DNA of 64,000 nt, from NCBI GenBank assembly GCA_934219025.1, contig CAKQDG010000003.1, forward strand, positions 1 to 64,000, written 5' to 3'. Position 1 is the stretch's first letter, and every line of letters begins with the position of its first letter. Positions 6,653-14,943 of this stretch are shown here, piece after piece. The stretch is from an uncultured Prevotella sp. (GTDB lineage Bacteria > Bacteroidota > Bacteroidia > Bacteroidales > Bacteroidaceae). Under the pieces are notes generated by a model. It ran no database searches. It had not been told where the DNA came from and worked only from the letters and a program-made list of their open reading frames with translations. Made by a program: the position numbers and the translations under genes.

Positions 6653-7573
6653 ATGGCAATTATTAAAAAAGACGAAGTAATGCCGGAGCGTCCGGTTATC
6701 ATTACACTTTATGGTATTCCTGGATCGGGTAAAACATCCACAGCAAATACGAGTAATAAACCTTTGCTTATTGATTGCGACCGTGGCGCATCGAGGGCAA
6801 CAAATAGGGTTGATACTCTTGTGGCACAGAATTGGAACGATATAGCGTCAGAAATACCTTCAATGAAAAATTATAAGACCGTTATTGTTGATACTGTCCG
6901 TTCTGTAAGTGAAGATTTTTTGTCTGACTATGTAATATCTCAAAACTATAAACTTAAAACAAACACTCTAAAAAGATTTGGAGAGATTGGTTCTCTTTTT
7001 AAAGAGTTTGTAAACTCTCTAAGAAGTTTTGGTGTTGATATTGTATTTGTGGCACATGATAAAGAAACAGCAGAGGGGGATATTGTAAAACACTCTCCAG
7101 ATTGTATCGGTCAGTCAAAAGAATTGCTACTAAGAATTTCTGATCAAGTTGGCTATATAACTGTTGTTAATGGCAAGAGAACAATTTTATGGGAACCTTC
7201 TGATACAATTACAGGTAAAAATGTTGCGCAGTTCCCACCGACAGAAATCCCCGAACCCACAGATGCTTCTTATCCAACTTTTATGGACAATGTTATCAAA
7301 TCTGTAAAGAAAGCTCTCGTAAATAAATCCGAAGCCCAACGCAAGGCAAACGAAATGGTCGAGGGTTTGCGATTGGAGTTGGATGCAGTAACCACAGATA
7401 AGGCTGCAGCCGAGCTTATGAAGAAGTGTGCTGACCTTCCGCAAGTAATGAAACTTCCGTTCTTTAATGAAATAAAGGAAAATCTTACTTCTAAGGGCTT
7501 TTCTTACGAGGGTGGTAAGTTTACTAAGGCAAAGACCGAAAAGACTTCTAAAACGTCTGAAAATGCGAAATAG
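6653..7573 (+). CDS. RecA-fold ATPase of the Sak4-like recombination group
   Basis: 306 residues. Walker A GIPGSGKTS at 21-29 and Walker B KTVIVD at 75-80, then FVAHDKE and a C-terminal helical extension. This is the phage nucleotide-binding (AAA_24 or Sak4) architecture, thought to act as a single-strand annealing or recombination mediator. The nuclease, ssDNA-binding protein and NinB-like gene that follow support a recombination module. AT content is higher in the first half than in the neighbouring genes. Confidence 0.75.
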   Translation: MAIIKKDEVMPERPVIITLYGIPGSGKTSTANTSNKPLLIDCDRGASRATNRVDTLVAQNWNDIASEIPSMKNYKTVIVDTVRSVSEDFLSDYVISQNYKLKTNTLKRFGEIGSLFKEFVNSLRSFGVDIVFVAHDKETAEGDIVKHSPDCIGQSKELLLRISDQVGYITVVNGKRTILWEPSDTITGKNVAQFPPTEIPEPTDASYPTFMDNVIKSVKKALVNKSEAQRKANEMVEGLRLELDAVTTDKAAAELMKKCADLPQVMKLPFFNEIKENLTSKGFSYEGGKFTKAKTEKTSKTSENAK

Positions 7574-8330
7574 CGGTATTCCTGTTATCCGTGTAACTAC
7601 GATAGAAAGTTTTAGACGTTTCATTGAGCAGTCAGAGTACGATAATTTCGAGATTACCGAGCAGTCGGTGATTGACGGTATCACGCAAGAGTTTACCGGA
7701 AATGAATATACTCGCATCGGAACGGCTTTTCATTCTATTGTTGAAAGCGGAAAACCTAAATGCACCAAAGCCGAGGCAGGGGAACGTAAGTTCCTCTACT
7801 ACGGCAAGGAGCAAGCGGAACCTGTACCTGTCGGTCGCACGTTCGATATTGACGGCTATCCTGTAACTTTGGATGTTGAGCAATGCAAAGTGGCACTGGC
7901 TTATAGAAATGAGCACCCCGATGCTTTCCATGAAGTCCGCCAATTCAAGGACTACGGGGAAGTGATAGTTACAGGTCAGGCGGATATGATTGACGGACTG
8001 GAGATAAGGGATATAAAGACAAAGTTCTCCCCCGTCCGTGATAGTGATTACATCAACTCTTGTCAGTGGAGGTTTTACCTCGACATATTCGGGGCAGACA
8101 CTTTCCATTTTGACTTATTCCAATTTGAGGGTTACAAACTGGAGAAACATGGCTACGATGTTCGAGGACTTAATCTGAAAAGATATGAACCAAGCATTAC
8201 TTGCTATAGATATGACAATATGCAAGCCGATATTGAGTTCCTTCTCGGAATGTTCCTCGATTGGGCTAAACAGAGAAACTTAATGAAATATTTTAAAACT
8301 AAAGAAGAATGGATTTCCAAGGAAAAGTAA
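7563..8330 (+). CDS. PD-(D/E)XK exonuclease
   Basis: 255 residues from the ATG at 7563 (11-bp overlap with the ATPase); an earlier in-frame start would overlap too much. Active-site pattern: H57 in GTAFHSIVE, D141 in GQADMIDG, E147, then D150 and K152 in EIRDIKTK, and QWRFYLDIF, the helix typical of RecB/lambda-exonuclease-like folds. Probably the 5'-3' resection nuclease of the recombination module. Confidence 0.8.
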   Translation: MRNSGIPVIRVTTIESFRRFIEQSEYDNFEITEQSVIDGITQEFTGNEYTRIGTAFHSIVESGKPKCTKAEAGERKFLYYGKEQAEPVPVGRTFDIDGYPVTLDVEQCKVALAYRNEHPDAFHEVRQFKDYGEVIVTGQADMIDGLEIRDIKTKFSPVRDSDYINSCQWRFYLDIFGADTFHFDLFQFEGYKLEKHGYDVRGLNLKRYEPSITCYRYDNMQADIEFLLGMFLDWAKQRNLMKYFKTKEEWISKEK

Positions 8331-8722
8331 TATGGATTGGCGAGAAACGCCAGGGAGTATCAAGCAAAGGTTCTGCGTGGAGCAGTCAAGACTACGCAAT
8401 ACAGGATGCTACACAGCAATACCCAAGAACGATGTGCTTTAACGTCTTCGGAGAGGACAAGATAAAGAACTTCAATATACAGATGGGTGAAGAAATCAAG
8501 GTGTCATTTGATATTGACGCACGTCAGTACAATGGCAAGTTCTATAACGACATCCGTGCATGGAAAGTTGAGCGTCCTAATGCCGGGCAAGCATTACAGC
8601 CCACACCGCAGCAGTCTGCGTTTCAAGACCCGTTTGTTGGAGCTGCAACGCAACAAGCACCTAAACAGCCTGCCAAGCAGACCGCCAATCAGGAACAACA
8701 GAAAGACGATCTTCCCTTTTAG
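8309..8722 (+). CDS. DUF3127 ssDNA-binding-like protein
   Basis: 137 residues. An OB-fold-like N-terminal domain is followed by a Gln/Pro/Ala-rich linker and a DDLPF tail, the acidic-hydrophobic C-terminus that SSB proteins use to recruit partners. DUF3127 is the usual SSB substitute in Bacteroidales phages. It overlaps the nuclease gene by 22 bp. Confidence 0.75.
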   Translation: MDFQGKVIWIGEKRQGVSSKGSAWSSQDYAIQDATQQYPRTMCFNVFGEDKIKNFNIQMGEEIKVSFDIDARQYNGKFYNDIRAWKVERPNAGQALQPTPQQSAFQDPFVGAATQQAPKQPAKQTANQEQQKDDLPF

Positions 8723-8760
8723 GGATGTTGTTAGTATGATTGAAGAAACAGCAAGTAGGT

Positions 8761-9198
8761 ATGATATACAACTTGTCAGACTCTCTTGAACGTGAACAGT
8801 TCACCACTCGCGCTAAATTCCTTCTGGAACGTGGCACGGTGGTGGAACTCACGGAAAAGAAACAGAGAACGCTTAATCAAAATGCGTACCTTCATGCAGC
8901 TCTCGGGTTTTTCGCCCTACAGGTCGGTTTGCCTATGCAAGAAGTTAAAGAGGTCTATTTCAAGGCGACTTGTAACCCGGACTTGTTTACTCGCACACGG
9001 CAAGACAAAATCCTCGGTGGTGAACGTGATTATCTCCGCTCAACCAAGGACTTGACAAAAGAAGAACTCTCCATTGCGATAGACCGGTTCTTGAAATTCG
9101 CATCCGAAAAAGCCGGTATCTATATTCCTCCTTCTGATGAATATATTGCCGTACAACGCATGCAGTATGAGGTACAACGAAATCAAAAATACTTATGA
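8761..9198 (+). CDS. NinB-like recombination protein
   Basis: 145 residues from the ATG at 8761 (a TTG seven codons upstream is less likely). KKQRTLNQNAYLHAALGFFA is the hallmark of NinB/Orf-type proteins; RSTKDLTKEELSIAIDRFL matches their C-terminal helix. In lambda, Orf modulates recombination through SSB. Placed directly after the ssDNA-binding gene. Confidence 0.75.
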   Translation: MIYNLSDSLEREQFTTRAKFLLERGTVVELTEKKQRTLNQNAYLHAALGFFALQVGLPMQEVKEVYFKATCNPDLFTRTRQDKILGGERDYLRSTKDLTKEELSIAIDRFLKFASEKAGIYIPPSDEYIAVQRMQYEVQRNQKYL

Positions 9199-9458
9199 AC
9201 AAGTTAAAAGGAACATTTATTGATGTCCTCAGTAAACAAGATAGAGAATACTATATCAACTATCGTACTGACGATATTCAAGACCCTCGCGAAGCAGCCC
9301 GGTTTAATGCTCTTTATGTTAAAAGAGTCAGATATGAAAAAGACAAAAGGTGGACAGAAAAACTTGCATGGAGTGTCGTTCGGGATGTTGAACCTCTTGA
9401 GATAGCCCTCGCAAGAAATGTCCTTTACTCGGCTATGGTATGGGGAAAGACGCACTAA
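9195..9458 (+). CDS. Hypothetical protein
   Basis: 87 residues, ATGA overlap with the NinB-like gene. Tyr/Arg-rich, mostly helical, no motif recognised. Confidence 0.55.
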   Translation: MNKLKGTFIDVLSKQDREYYINYRTDDIQDPREAARFNALYVKRVRYEKDKRWTEKLAWSVVRDVEPLEIALARNVLYSAMVWGKTH

Positions 9459-9673
9459 CAAATTCTTTTCTTCGCCACGTATCTGTTATTCTTGACGGCT
9501 TAAACTATCAGGATGTTAGCAAGTGTGGCTGTAGGGTCGCCAATGCTTATCGGTTGGCTCGCAAAGAACTTAGAAAGATAAATGAAAAAAGAAATTTACT
9601 TCCGAAGACTTCCACATCCCGTAAATCTTGCAAAAATAAAACAACGCTTCAAACTGACACCGATAACGGTTAA
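9440..9673 (+). CDS. Hypothetical protein overlapping its neighbours
   Basis: 77 residues. The first 50 look like a real small helical protein (NAYRLARKELRKI); the Ser/Lys/Thr-rich tail overlaps the next gene by about 90 bp in another frame. Either the C-terminus is genuine overlap or the annotation is a shadow there. Function unknown. Confidence 0.4.
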   Translation: MGKDALTNSFLRHVSVILDGLNYQDVSKCGCRVANAYRLARKELRKINEKRNLLPKTSTSRKSCKNKTTLQTDTDNG

Positions 9674-9770
9674 CGGTATTAGTATAGCCACAATAGCCGA
9701 TGGTGATGAGGATGTTTTTCAGAAATGCGTGGATATGGGATTCTTTGATGTTAGAAACAAAAAACTATGA
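9582..9770 (+). CDS. Hypothetical 62-residue protein
   Basis: Begins MKKEIYFRRLPHPVNLAK and ends in an acidic helix. The ATG follows an A-rich leader as is usual here, and the stop overlaps the next ATG. Unrecognised. Confidence 0.5.
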   Translation: MKKEIYFRRLPHPVNLAKIKQRFKLTPITVNGISIATIADGDEDVFQKCVDMGFFDVRNKKL

Positions 9771-10078
9771 CAGAACAAACAATAACATTTACCCCTTCCG
9801 CCGACCTGCGGAAAGGTTTTCATTGCCTTGCAAGGGGCTTGGCTTTAATCTTTGTGTCTCTAGGCAAATTAATCAACCATGCGGTATATAAATATCCGTG
9901 GGCGTTCATTGTCGGACTATTCCTCGGCTATCTTGTAATCAGCTTTCTTGTTGTCGGCAAGGCTCGCTCGGAGCGTGATGCCGTGAATAAGAGGAACTAC
10001 GAGCTGCAACAAAAGATAGAGCAGCTACAAATGGCTAAGGATGCTAAAGCGGAGGTGAGATATGTCTGCACGGATTAA
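9767..10078 (+). CDS. Single-pass membrane protein with coiled-coil tail
   Basis: 103 residues. A hydrophobic stretch (WAFIVGLFLGYLVISFLVV) at about 45-63 is followed by a charged coiled coil (ELQQKIEQLQMAKDAKAE). A second, weaker hydrophobic segment lies before it. The layout resembles inner-membrane spanins, but the early-operon location argues against lysis. Function unknown. Confidence 0.55.
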   Translation: MTEQTITFTPSADLRKGFHCLARGLALIFVSLGKLINHAVYKYPWAFIVGLFLGYLVISFLVVGKARSERDAVNKRNYELQQKIEQLQMAKDAKAEVRYVCTD

Positions 10079-10787
10079 TGTAGGTATTCCCTATAACGGA
10101 CAATTCAGAATCTGGTTTCCCCGAATGACGGAGGAACAGATGAAGGAGATAGCGGAAATTTGCTCTTCGTCATTCCTCGTAATAGGGGGAATTTACGAGG
10201 TTGTCTACGGTATGATGATAGACACAAGAGAGAAACTGAAAGAAACTCCATATTTTCGGCATGAGGTCAAACATCTTGTGAACAAAACTATTTCCGATTA
10301 TGTCAAGATGCAAAAGGAAACTTTATATGTCATGGATATAAAGGAACAGTTTTGGCTTGACTATATGGATCGTTATGATGAGCTAATAAAAGCCCCTATA
10401 GACAGACTTATTCGTAACGCTGCAAATGTTCTAAGGATGCAAAAGGAAAAGTACTACACGGAGAAGGCTTATATCGTGGCTACACTAACGGTGATGAATT
10501 TTGCTGTACTGAGATACGAGTACCTAATAGATTATCAGCTTGACAACAGATTTAGAAAAATCCTCACGTTTGAAAAAATGGCTGCTATCCGAAAGGATTG
10601 GGGGGATATGATGGAGAAGGTAAAAATCAAAGGCATTAGGATATATGAGTACAAAAGATATAAACATGCCTGTGATAATTTCTATAATTTCCTCAGAAAT
10701 CCCGAAGTAGCAAACAAATGCGGAGAGTATGCATCTAAGTTGAATAATATACCTAAACCTATAAAAGTAAGAGAAGACAATGAGTAA
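10062..10787 (+). CDS. Hypothetical helical protein
   Basis: 241 residues, 17-bp overlap with the membrane protein gene. Predominantly alpha-helical with many aromatic and Lys residues; no known motif seen. Possibly an accessory factor of the recombination or anti-host region. Confidence 0.6.
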   Translation: MSARINVGIPYNGQFRIWFPRMTEEQMKEIAEICSSSFLVIGGIYEVVYGMMIDTREKLKETPYFRHEVKHLVNKTISDYVKMQKETLYVMDIKEQFWLDYMDRYDELIKAPIDRLIRNAANVLRMQKEKYYTEKAYIVATLTVMNFAVLRYEYLIDYQLDNRFRKILTFEKMAAIRKDWGDMMEKVKIKGIRIYEYKRYKHACDNFYNFLRNPEVANKCGEYASKLNNIPKPIKVREDNE

Positions 10788-10983
10788 TCCATTCGCAAAG
10801 AAGGAGAAACGAAACGTCATAATGGTCTTGTCGGATGGCTCACGAATAAGAGCAACAGCCGATATAGTACCAAGACGGTGGTTCTCACAAGCCGACTACG
10901 AGGCGGAACTTGTTGAGGAAATCAACAAATCACAGCCTGGGGCGGTAAACAAAGTTGTAAACATCCATCTAATGAGAAACTAA
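10780..10983 (+). CDS. Hypothetical 67-residue protein
   Basis: Overlaps the preceding gene by 8 bp. Compact beta-rich start (VIMVLSDGSRIRATADIVP) followed by a helix (SQADYEAELVEEINKS). Unrecognised. Confidence 0.55.
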   Translation: MSNPFAKKEKRNVIMVLSDGSRIRATADIVPRRWFSQADYEAELVEEINKSQPGAVNKVVNIHLMRN

Positions 10984-11072
10984 TGACAAACGTAATACTA
11001 ACCACCTTCATAGCAGCAGTCCTCTTCTTGTACTGCGCACTATCGGGAGGTAATAAAGACAAAGAGAAATGA
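10983..11072 (+). CDS. 29-residue membrane peptide
   Basis: TAATG overlap start and ATGA overlap stop. Hydrophobic helix (NVILTTFIAAVLFLYCALSG) plus a short charged tail. One of several membrane micropeptides of this operon. Confidence 0.45.
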   Translation: MTNVILTTFIAAVLFLYCALSGGNKDKEK

Positions 11073-11344
11073 AGAACTTCACATTAATACAAGCAAGTAC
11101 CGACTGCAACGGAGTATTCCTTGATATACTTCAAGAGATTGCCGATGCCGGATTTACTCTAAGGTCGCCCAACGGAACAGCAACAAAGATGCCGATGGTT
11201 AAGGATGGCAAACTCCGGGAGTACTGCGAGAATATTACTATCTCCCTTACAGGTCTTAACGACCTTGTACACTTTATAGAACTTGTGGGCAAAGTGATAG
11301 TGGGAGTTGATACATTAACCATTTACGATTATTACGTGGAATGA
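11069..11344 (+). CDS. Hypothetical protein
   Basis: 91 residues with a mixed alpha/beta pattern (FLDILQEIADAGF, VIVGVDTLTIYDYYVE). Overlaps both neighbours by 4 bp. Unrecognised. Confidence 0.55.
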   Translation: MKNFTLIQASTDCNGVFLDILQEIADAGFTLRSPNGTATKMPMVKDGKLREYCENITISLTGLNDLVHFIELVGKVIVGVDTLTIYDYYVE

Positions 11345-11535
11345 AACTACGACAAGCAAAGAAACTTCTGATGCGTCCGTGGAACAAAGTACCTAAGTAC
11401 TGGATGGAGATAATTATAAAAGAAAGAACTCTCGACGGTGTTCTCTTCCCTTACCGCGACCACCGCTTAGAGAAAGCCAACGTTGTGTTGGGTAGGTATT
11501 TTAGGAGATTTGATAAAAAATGCAAGCAACAATAA
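11341..11535 (+). CDS. Hypothetical basic 64-residue protein
   Basis: Lys/Arg-rich (MKLRQAKKLLMRPWNK start). The LMRPWNKVPKYW phrase is seen in short phage proteins of Bacteroidales. Function unknown. Confidence 0.5.
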   Translation: MKLRQAKKLLMRPWNKVPKYWMEIIIKERTLDGVLFPYRDHRLEKANVVLGRYFRRFDKKCKQQ

Positions 11536-11597
11536 CCCTCGTCCTCGTAGCTGCATGGGCTTACCACAGCTACAAGGGCATTAAACAGAATAAGTGA
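11520..11597 (+). CDS. 25-residue membrane peptide
   Basis: ATG inside the end of the previous gene, stop one base before the next ATG. Contains ATITLVLVAAWAYHSY and a basic tail. A tentative micropeptide supported mainly by its tight fit between genes. Confidence 0.35.
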   Translation: MQATITLVLVAAWAYHSYKGIKQNK

Positions 11598-11598
11598 T

Positions 11599-12174
11599 AT
11601 GGAAGAGAGAAAATATAAGCTGACAGACGAAACAAAAGGAGTCTTCGGTGTAACCTTACATCGTATTGTAGCCATTAAGGACTTTGCAAACGTTAAGCCT
11701 GGCGACAAAGGCGGTTGGGTAGAAAAGGAAGATAATCTGTCGCACTATGGCAATGCGTGGGTCTATGACGATGCGTGGGTCTATGGCAACGCAAGGGTCT
11801 ATGACGATGCAAGTGTCTATGGCAACGCAAGGGTCTATGGCAAAGTATGGGTCTATGGCAATGCAAGGGTCTATGGCAATGCAAGGGTCTATGGCAATGC
11901 ACAGGTCTATGGCGATGCATGGGTCTATGGCGATGCAGAGGTCTGTAATAGAGCTGATTATATCGTATTCAAGAACTTTTGGAGTAGCGGACGTTACTTC
12001 ACGTGGACGCGAAGTAATAATAAATGGAAAGTCGGCTGCTTCTACGGAACTGGCGAAGAACTGATTGCCAAAGCCTACAAGGACAGCGAAAAGTCGGGAA
12101 GAGAATACGAGAGAGTGGTAAGATATGTAGAGAGCATCCTTGCTGACGAGGAGAAAGATAAACAGAACAAGTGA
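11599..12174 (+). CDS. Beta-solenoid hexapeptide-repeat protein
   Basis: 191 residues. An N-terminal segment (YKLTDETKGVFG, KPGDKGGWVEKEDNLS) leads into about eleven hexapeptides of VYGNAR / VYDDAW type (about residues 48-115), then a C-terminal alpha/beta domain. The DNA is an array of 18-bp units. Such repeats form left-handed or related beta-solenoids, known from YdcK-like and polymer-forming phage proteins. No catalytic residues visible. Copy number may vary between related phages through recombination of the units. Confidence 0.7.
   Translation: MEERKYKLTDETKGVFGVTLHRIVAIKDFANVKPGDKGGWVEKEDNLSHYGNAWVYDDAWVYGNARVYDDASVYGNARVYGKVWVYGNARVYGNARVYGNAQVYGDAWVYGDAEVCNRADYIVFKNFWSSGRYFTWTRSNNKWKVGCFYGTGEELIAKAYKDSEKSGREYERVVRYVESILADEEKDKQNK
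11747..11945 (+). repeat. Tandem 18-bp repeats encoding VYGNA-type hexapeptides
   Basis: About eleven in-frame 18-bp units of GTCTATGGCAATGCA type with small substitutions. Their near identity at DNA level suggests recent expansion or ongoing slippage. Confidence 0.75.
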
Positions 12175-12175
12175 T

Positions 12176-12373
12176 ATGATAGTAGATATAATCATTACAG
12201 CATTAAGCATCATCTGTGCCGCCTTTGTGTGGTTCAGAGTGGGCAGGCAGAAAGCCTTTGACGAAATCATGCACGACTACAAGGAAATGGTGAAGGTATG
12301 CCAGACTCAACAACTGATAATTAAAACTTACGAACAAGAATATGGAGAGCTGACAGATGGGACTAATGAATAG
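12176..12373 (+). CDS. Small membrane-anchored protein
   Basis: 65 residues from the ATG right after the previous stop. An N-terminal membrane helix (IIITALSIICAAFVWF) is followed by a helical cytoplasmic tail. Overlaps the next gene. Function unknown. Confidence 0.5.
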   Translation: MIVDIIITALSIICAAFVWFRVGRQKAFDEIMHDYKEMVKVCQTQQLIIKTYEQEYGELTDGTNE

Positions 12374-12665
12374 AATTAAAGCAGTGTGGAGAGTGCTGAC
12401 AAAGAAGAACTATATACTCCATTCCGGAAATGAAGATGAAGAAGAATTAGCAAAGGGTGCACTCATTGGGGACGCCCTTGCACTTGAAAACTTGTCCGTA
12501 ATAAACATAGAACGCCTTCAGATGATATATAGTATTCTATACGACCGCAGCGTAATATTGCAGGGTTTTCATGAAGAAGAGTGGGACTATTATGTTCCTA
12601 CCGTAATCTACGACTGCGAGAGTGAGGAAGATTTCAACGAACTTAGAGAGCAGGAGGTTGAATGA
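12357..12665 (+). CDS. Hypothetical acidic protein
   Basis: 102 residues with an acidic C-terminus. Middle: EELAKGALIGDALALENLS. Unrecognised. Confidence 0.55.
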   Translation: MGLMNRIKAVWRVLTKKNYILHSGNEDEEELAKGALIGDALALENLSVINIERLQMIYSILYDRSVILQGFHEEEWDYYVPTVIYDCESEEDFNELREQEVE

Positions 12666-12683
12666 TGATGGGAGGATAGATGA

Positions 12684-13091
12684 ATGGTTAGAATAAGCAA
12701 GGTAAAGGTAACGATAAGTTTGGAGAAACTTACCGCACTGAAAAATAGAATATCATTCCTTGAAGAAATACTTGCTATGTATGAGCCTCCAGAGAAGGCA
12801 ATTCGTCTCTTAAATGCTGACGGGAGTCCTGTCTATCGGTTATCTCCTATTCACCCTCTATACAAGAAAGGTCCGAAGAACACCATAGACTCGCTACCAG
12901 ACATTTTCACGGAAAAGCAACTTGAAGACCTGCGCGTGAGTATCGGAAAATCAAAGGAAGGAACGAAACACATGCTTAGCGTATGGAAAAACCGTGGCTA
13001 TATTGTCAAAGAAAGCGAAGAAACGTGGAGAAAGACTGATACTTATATTACAAGAATAAAGCAGGCAAGACTTGTTGATATTGAATATTAA
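12684..13091 (+). CDS. Hypothetical protein with winged-helix-like end
   Basis: 135 residues. Coiled-coil start (LEKLTALKNRISFLEEILAMY), then LPDIFTEKQLEDLRVSIGKSK and HMLSVWKNRGYIVKESEETW, a recognition helix plus wing pattern. May bind DNA. Family not identified. Confidence 0.5.
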   Translation: MVRISKVKVTISLEKLTALKNRISFLEEILAMYEPPEKAIRLLNADGSPVYRLSPIHPLYKKGPKNTIDSLPDIFTEKQLEDLRVSIGKSKEGTKHMLSVWKNRGYIVKESEETWRKTDTYITRIKQARLVDIEY

Positions 13092-13108
13092 TTAAAAAAT
13101 AAGAAAAG

Positions 13109-13501
13109 ATGAAAACAAACAGCGGAAAGATTTACAGAGTTGAATACACCACTCCGAATATGGAAAAGGGAGTATTAGGTTTTGAAACATTGGTATATGC
13201 CTCATGCGAAGAGCATGCTTGGCAGATATTCTATGCAGCCAATAAAGATGCGACAATAAAAAACGTTGAGGAGGTCGATGATTGCATCTCTCAGCATTAC
13301 GAAGAGAAAAGTATGGTCCCCGAATTTGCCGTTGCCGAAGATATGATGTATGCGATGCTTGATGTGCTTAGGGACGACAAGAATGTAAAAATCTATAACG
13401 CCGAACACGTTATTGATATTGCTTGTAGCATGGCTAAAACCGCCATTAAAGAGGCAGAGGTGCTATACGATGAGAATCACCCCAAAAAAGAAGAGAAATA
13501 G
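13109..13501 (+). CDS. Hypothetical protein
   Basis: 130 residues. The first half is beta-rich (KIYRVEYTTPNMEKGVLGF, then EEHAWQIFYAANKDATI), which resembles short phage domains that handle host factors. Unrecognised. Confidence 0.5.
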   Translation: MKTNSGKIYRVEYTTPNMEKGVLGFETLVYASCEEHAWQIFYAANKDATIKNVEEVDDCISQHYEEKSMVPEFAVAEDMMYAMLDVLRDDKNVKIYNAEHVIDIACSMAKTAIKEAEVLYDENHPKKEEK

Positions 13502-13519
13502 TATTTAACCAGCCTTGTG

Positions 13520-13562
13520 CGTTGCCGTGGAAACGGCAGTGTACTTAAAAATAAAAACAACA
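13520..13562 (+). promoter_or_regulatory. Leader hairpin before the next small gene
   Basis: GCCGT and ACGGC enclose GGAA in the gap between genes, about 20 bp before the ATG at 13563, followed by an A-rich stretch. Possibly a processing site or translational leader. Confidence 0.35.
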
Positions 13563-13763
13563 ATGATTACCTATTTAACAATAACCTTTGAGAAGAACGG
13601 AATCAACCATTCTATACAGATACCGAGAGTAGATGATAGTATTCCTTACAACCTTGCAGAGGTGTTTGATGAATTAATTAAGCAGACTAATGCAAATGAG
13701 GAAATAGTGATTGAACAACTGATTAATGAGTTTGGGTATAAAAAGGAAGGAGGTGAGGAATGA
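13563..13763 (+). CDS. Hypothetical 66-residue protein
   Basis: I use the ATG at 13563, after an A-rich leader, rather than the upstream one at 13515. Beta start (TYLTITFEKNGI) and helical end rich in Glu. Overlaps the next gene as ATGA. Confidence 0.5.
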   Translation: MITYLTITFEKNGINHSIQIPRVDDSIPYNLAEVFDELIKQTNANEEIVIEQLINEFGYKKEGGEE

Positions 13764-13951
13764 AAGAATACAAAATTGGTGAGGAAATCACATTGGTTGT
13801 AAAGGAAGTACAAAAAGGCGTAGGCTGTCCTGATTGCTTTTTTTTTAATGAGGGGGAAGGCTGCCTTTATTCAGACATAACTTGTTTTCCTCATTTTCGT
13901 TCAGATGGCAAGAACATAATCTTCGTAGAAAAGAAAGGAGGTGAGGAATGA
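13760..13951 (+). CDS. Cysteine-containing 63-residue protein
   Basis: GCPDCFFFNEGEGC and a fourth Cys (ITCFP) form a likely small metal site. Similar short proteins with CxxC-x(n)-C patterns occur in Bacteroidales phages. Function unknown. Confidence 0.55.
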   Translation: MKEYKIGEEITLVVKEVQKGVGCPDCFFFNEGEGCLYSDITCFPHFRSDGKNIIFVEKKGGEE

Positions 13952-14199
13952 ACTTCTATTCAATGACAATCATATTAGCCTTAATAGTTGCTGTATGCTA
14001 TCTGGCTACTCTTTATGCAAATGTAACCAACTGGAAGAAAGACAAAGAAAACGCCCTTGAAAAGATGAAGGAAGCAAATAATCACCTCTTTAAGATTTGG
14101 GCGGTTGCTGATGATATTAAGTCAAGTTTAACAAGGTTGGAGGACGACATCTTTGACATCAAGGAATACACTAAAAGCAATGAGGGCAGCAAAGATTAA
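13948..14199 (+). CDS. Membrane-anchored coiled-coil protein
   Basis: 83 residues: an N-terminal membrane helix (IILALIVAVCYLATLYA) followed by a charged coiled coil. Overlaps both neighbours. Function unknown. Confidence 0.5.
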   Translation: MNFYSMTIILALIVAVCYLATLYANVTNWKKDKENALEKMKEANNHLFKIWAVADDIKSSLTRLEDDIFDIKEYTKSNEGSKD

Positions 14200-14410
14200 T
14201 TATATTCACGTAGGCAACATAGCCTACAAAGTTATTAACGGATTTACAGAAAGGATAGACACAATGGAATTGGAAGATTTAACCAATGAGGAATTAAGGT
14301 TGCTTCGGGCAATCCTGTGTAAAGATTATCTTATGAGTGGAGACATCAAGATACAAGAGGTAATCAAAAAGGCATTAAACATTATAAACGATAAAATAGC
14401 AAGATTATGA
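14180..14410 (+). CDS. Hypothetical 76-residue protein
   Basis: I use the ATG at 14180 overlapping the previous gene by 20 bp. Beta start (INYIHVGNIAYKVING) and a helical second half. Unrecognised. Confidence 0.5.
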   Translation: MRAAKINYIHVGNIAYKVINGFTERIDTMELEDLTNEELRLLRAILCKDYLMSGDIKIQEVIKKALNIINDKIARL

Positions 14411-14793
14411 CAAGAAAAGAAGCCACAGAGCTACTTCCTTTAATAGAGGCATATAGCAAAGGGAAGACTATTGAATGGTATTCAAGCAATACTAATAGAT
14501 GGATAGATCAAGGAGAAGACTGTGATTTTGCATTTTCGCCTAAGACTTATCGTATCAAGCTATCTCCTACCCATAGACCCTTTGTCAACGTAGAAGAGTG
14601 TTGGAATGAAATGTTGAAACATCAGCCATTTGGGTGGGTGAAAGGAAAATGTGGAATTTATACAAATGTAACTATTGTAAACCCAGATGAAGCATCTGTA
14701 TCAACGGGAATATCTGATTTCCATAGCTTTGGTGATATGCTTAAAGATTACACTTTTGCCGATGGAACTCCATTCGGAATAAAGGAGGAATAA
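14407..14793 (+). CDS. Hypothetical protein with WIDQGEDCDFAFSPKTYRIK motif
   Basis: 128 residues. The N-terminal part (AYSKGKTIEWYSSNTNRW then the motif) matches a small phage domain found repeatedly in Bacteroidales and Enterobacteria phages, of unknown role. The C-terminal half is a separate segment with PFVNVEECWNEMLKHQPFGW. Confidence 0.55.
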   Translation: MTRKEATELLPLIEAYSKGKTIEWYSSNTNRWIDQGEDCDFAFSPKTYRIKLSPTHRPFVNVEECWNEMLKHQPFGWVKGKCGIYTNVTIVNPDEASVSTGISDFHSFGDMLKDYTFADGTPFGIKEE

Positions 14794-14939
14794 TGCTCGG
14801 AGATATAATAGCAGCAATAAAGTTGTGGTGGAAACAGAATATCACTTGCAGGCACGACTACCACTATAAGGAGATTAACCCTTACAACTCGTGGGAGCAG
14901 TGCAGCAAGTGTGGGAGAATTAAAAATTATAGAGGATAA
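14793..14939 (+). CDS. 48-residue zinc-ribbon-like protein
   Basis: TAATG start. CRHDYH and CSKCGRIK supply three Cys and a His, the half-site pattern of a short zinc ribbon. Ends 4 bp before thyX. Function unknown. Confidence 0.5.
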   Translation: MLGDIIAAIKLWWKQNITCRHDYHYKEINPYNSWEQCSKCGRIKNYRG

Positions 14940-14943
14940 AATA

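Noticed and set aside
11656..12270. Antisense ORFs with His-Arg-Pro or Ile-Asp-Pro repeats
   Set aside because: They are by-products of the 18-bp repeat of the plus-strand solenoid gene read on the other strand.
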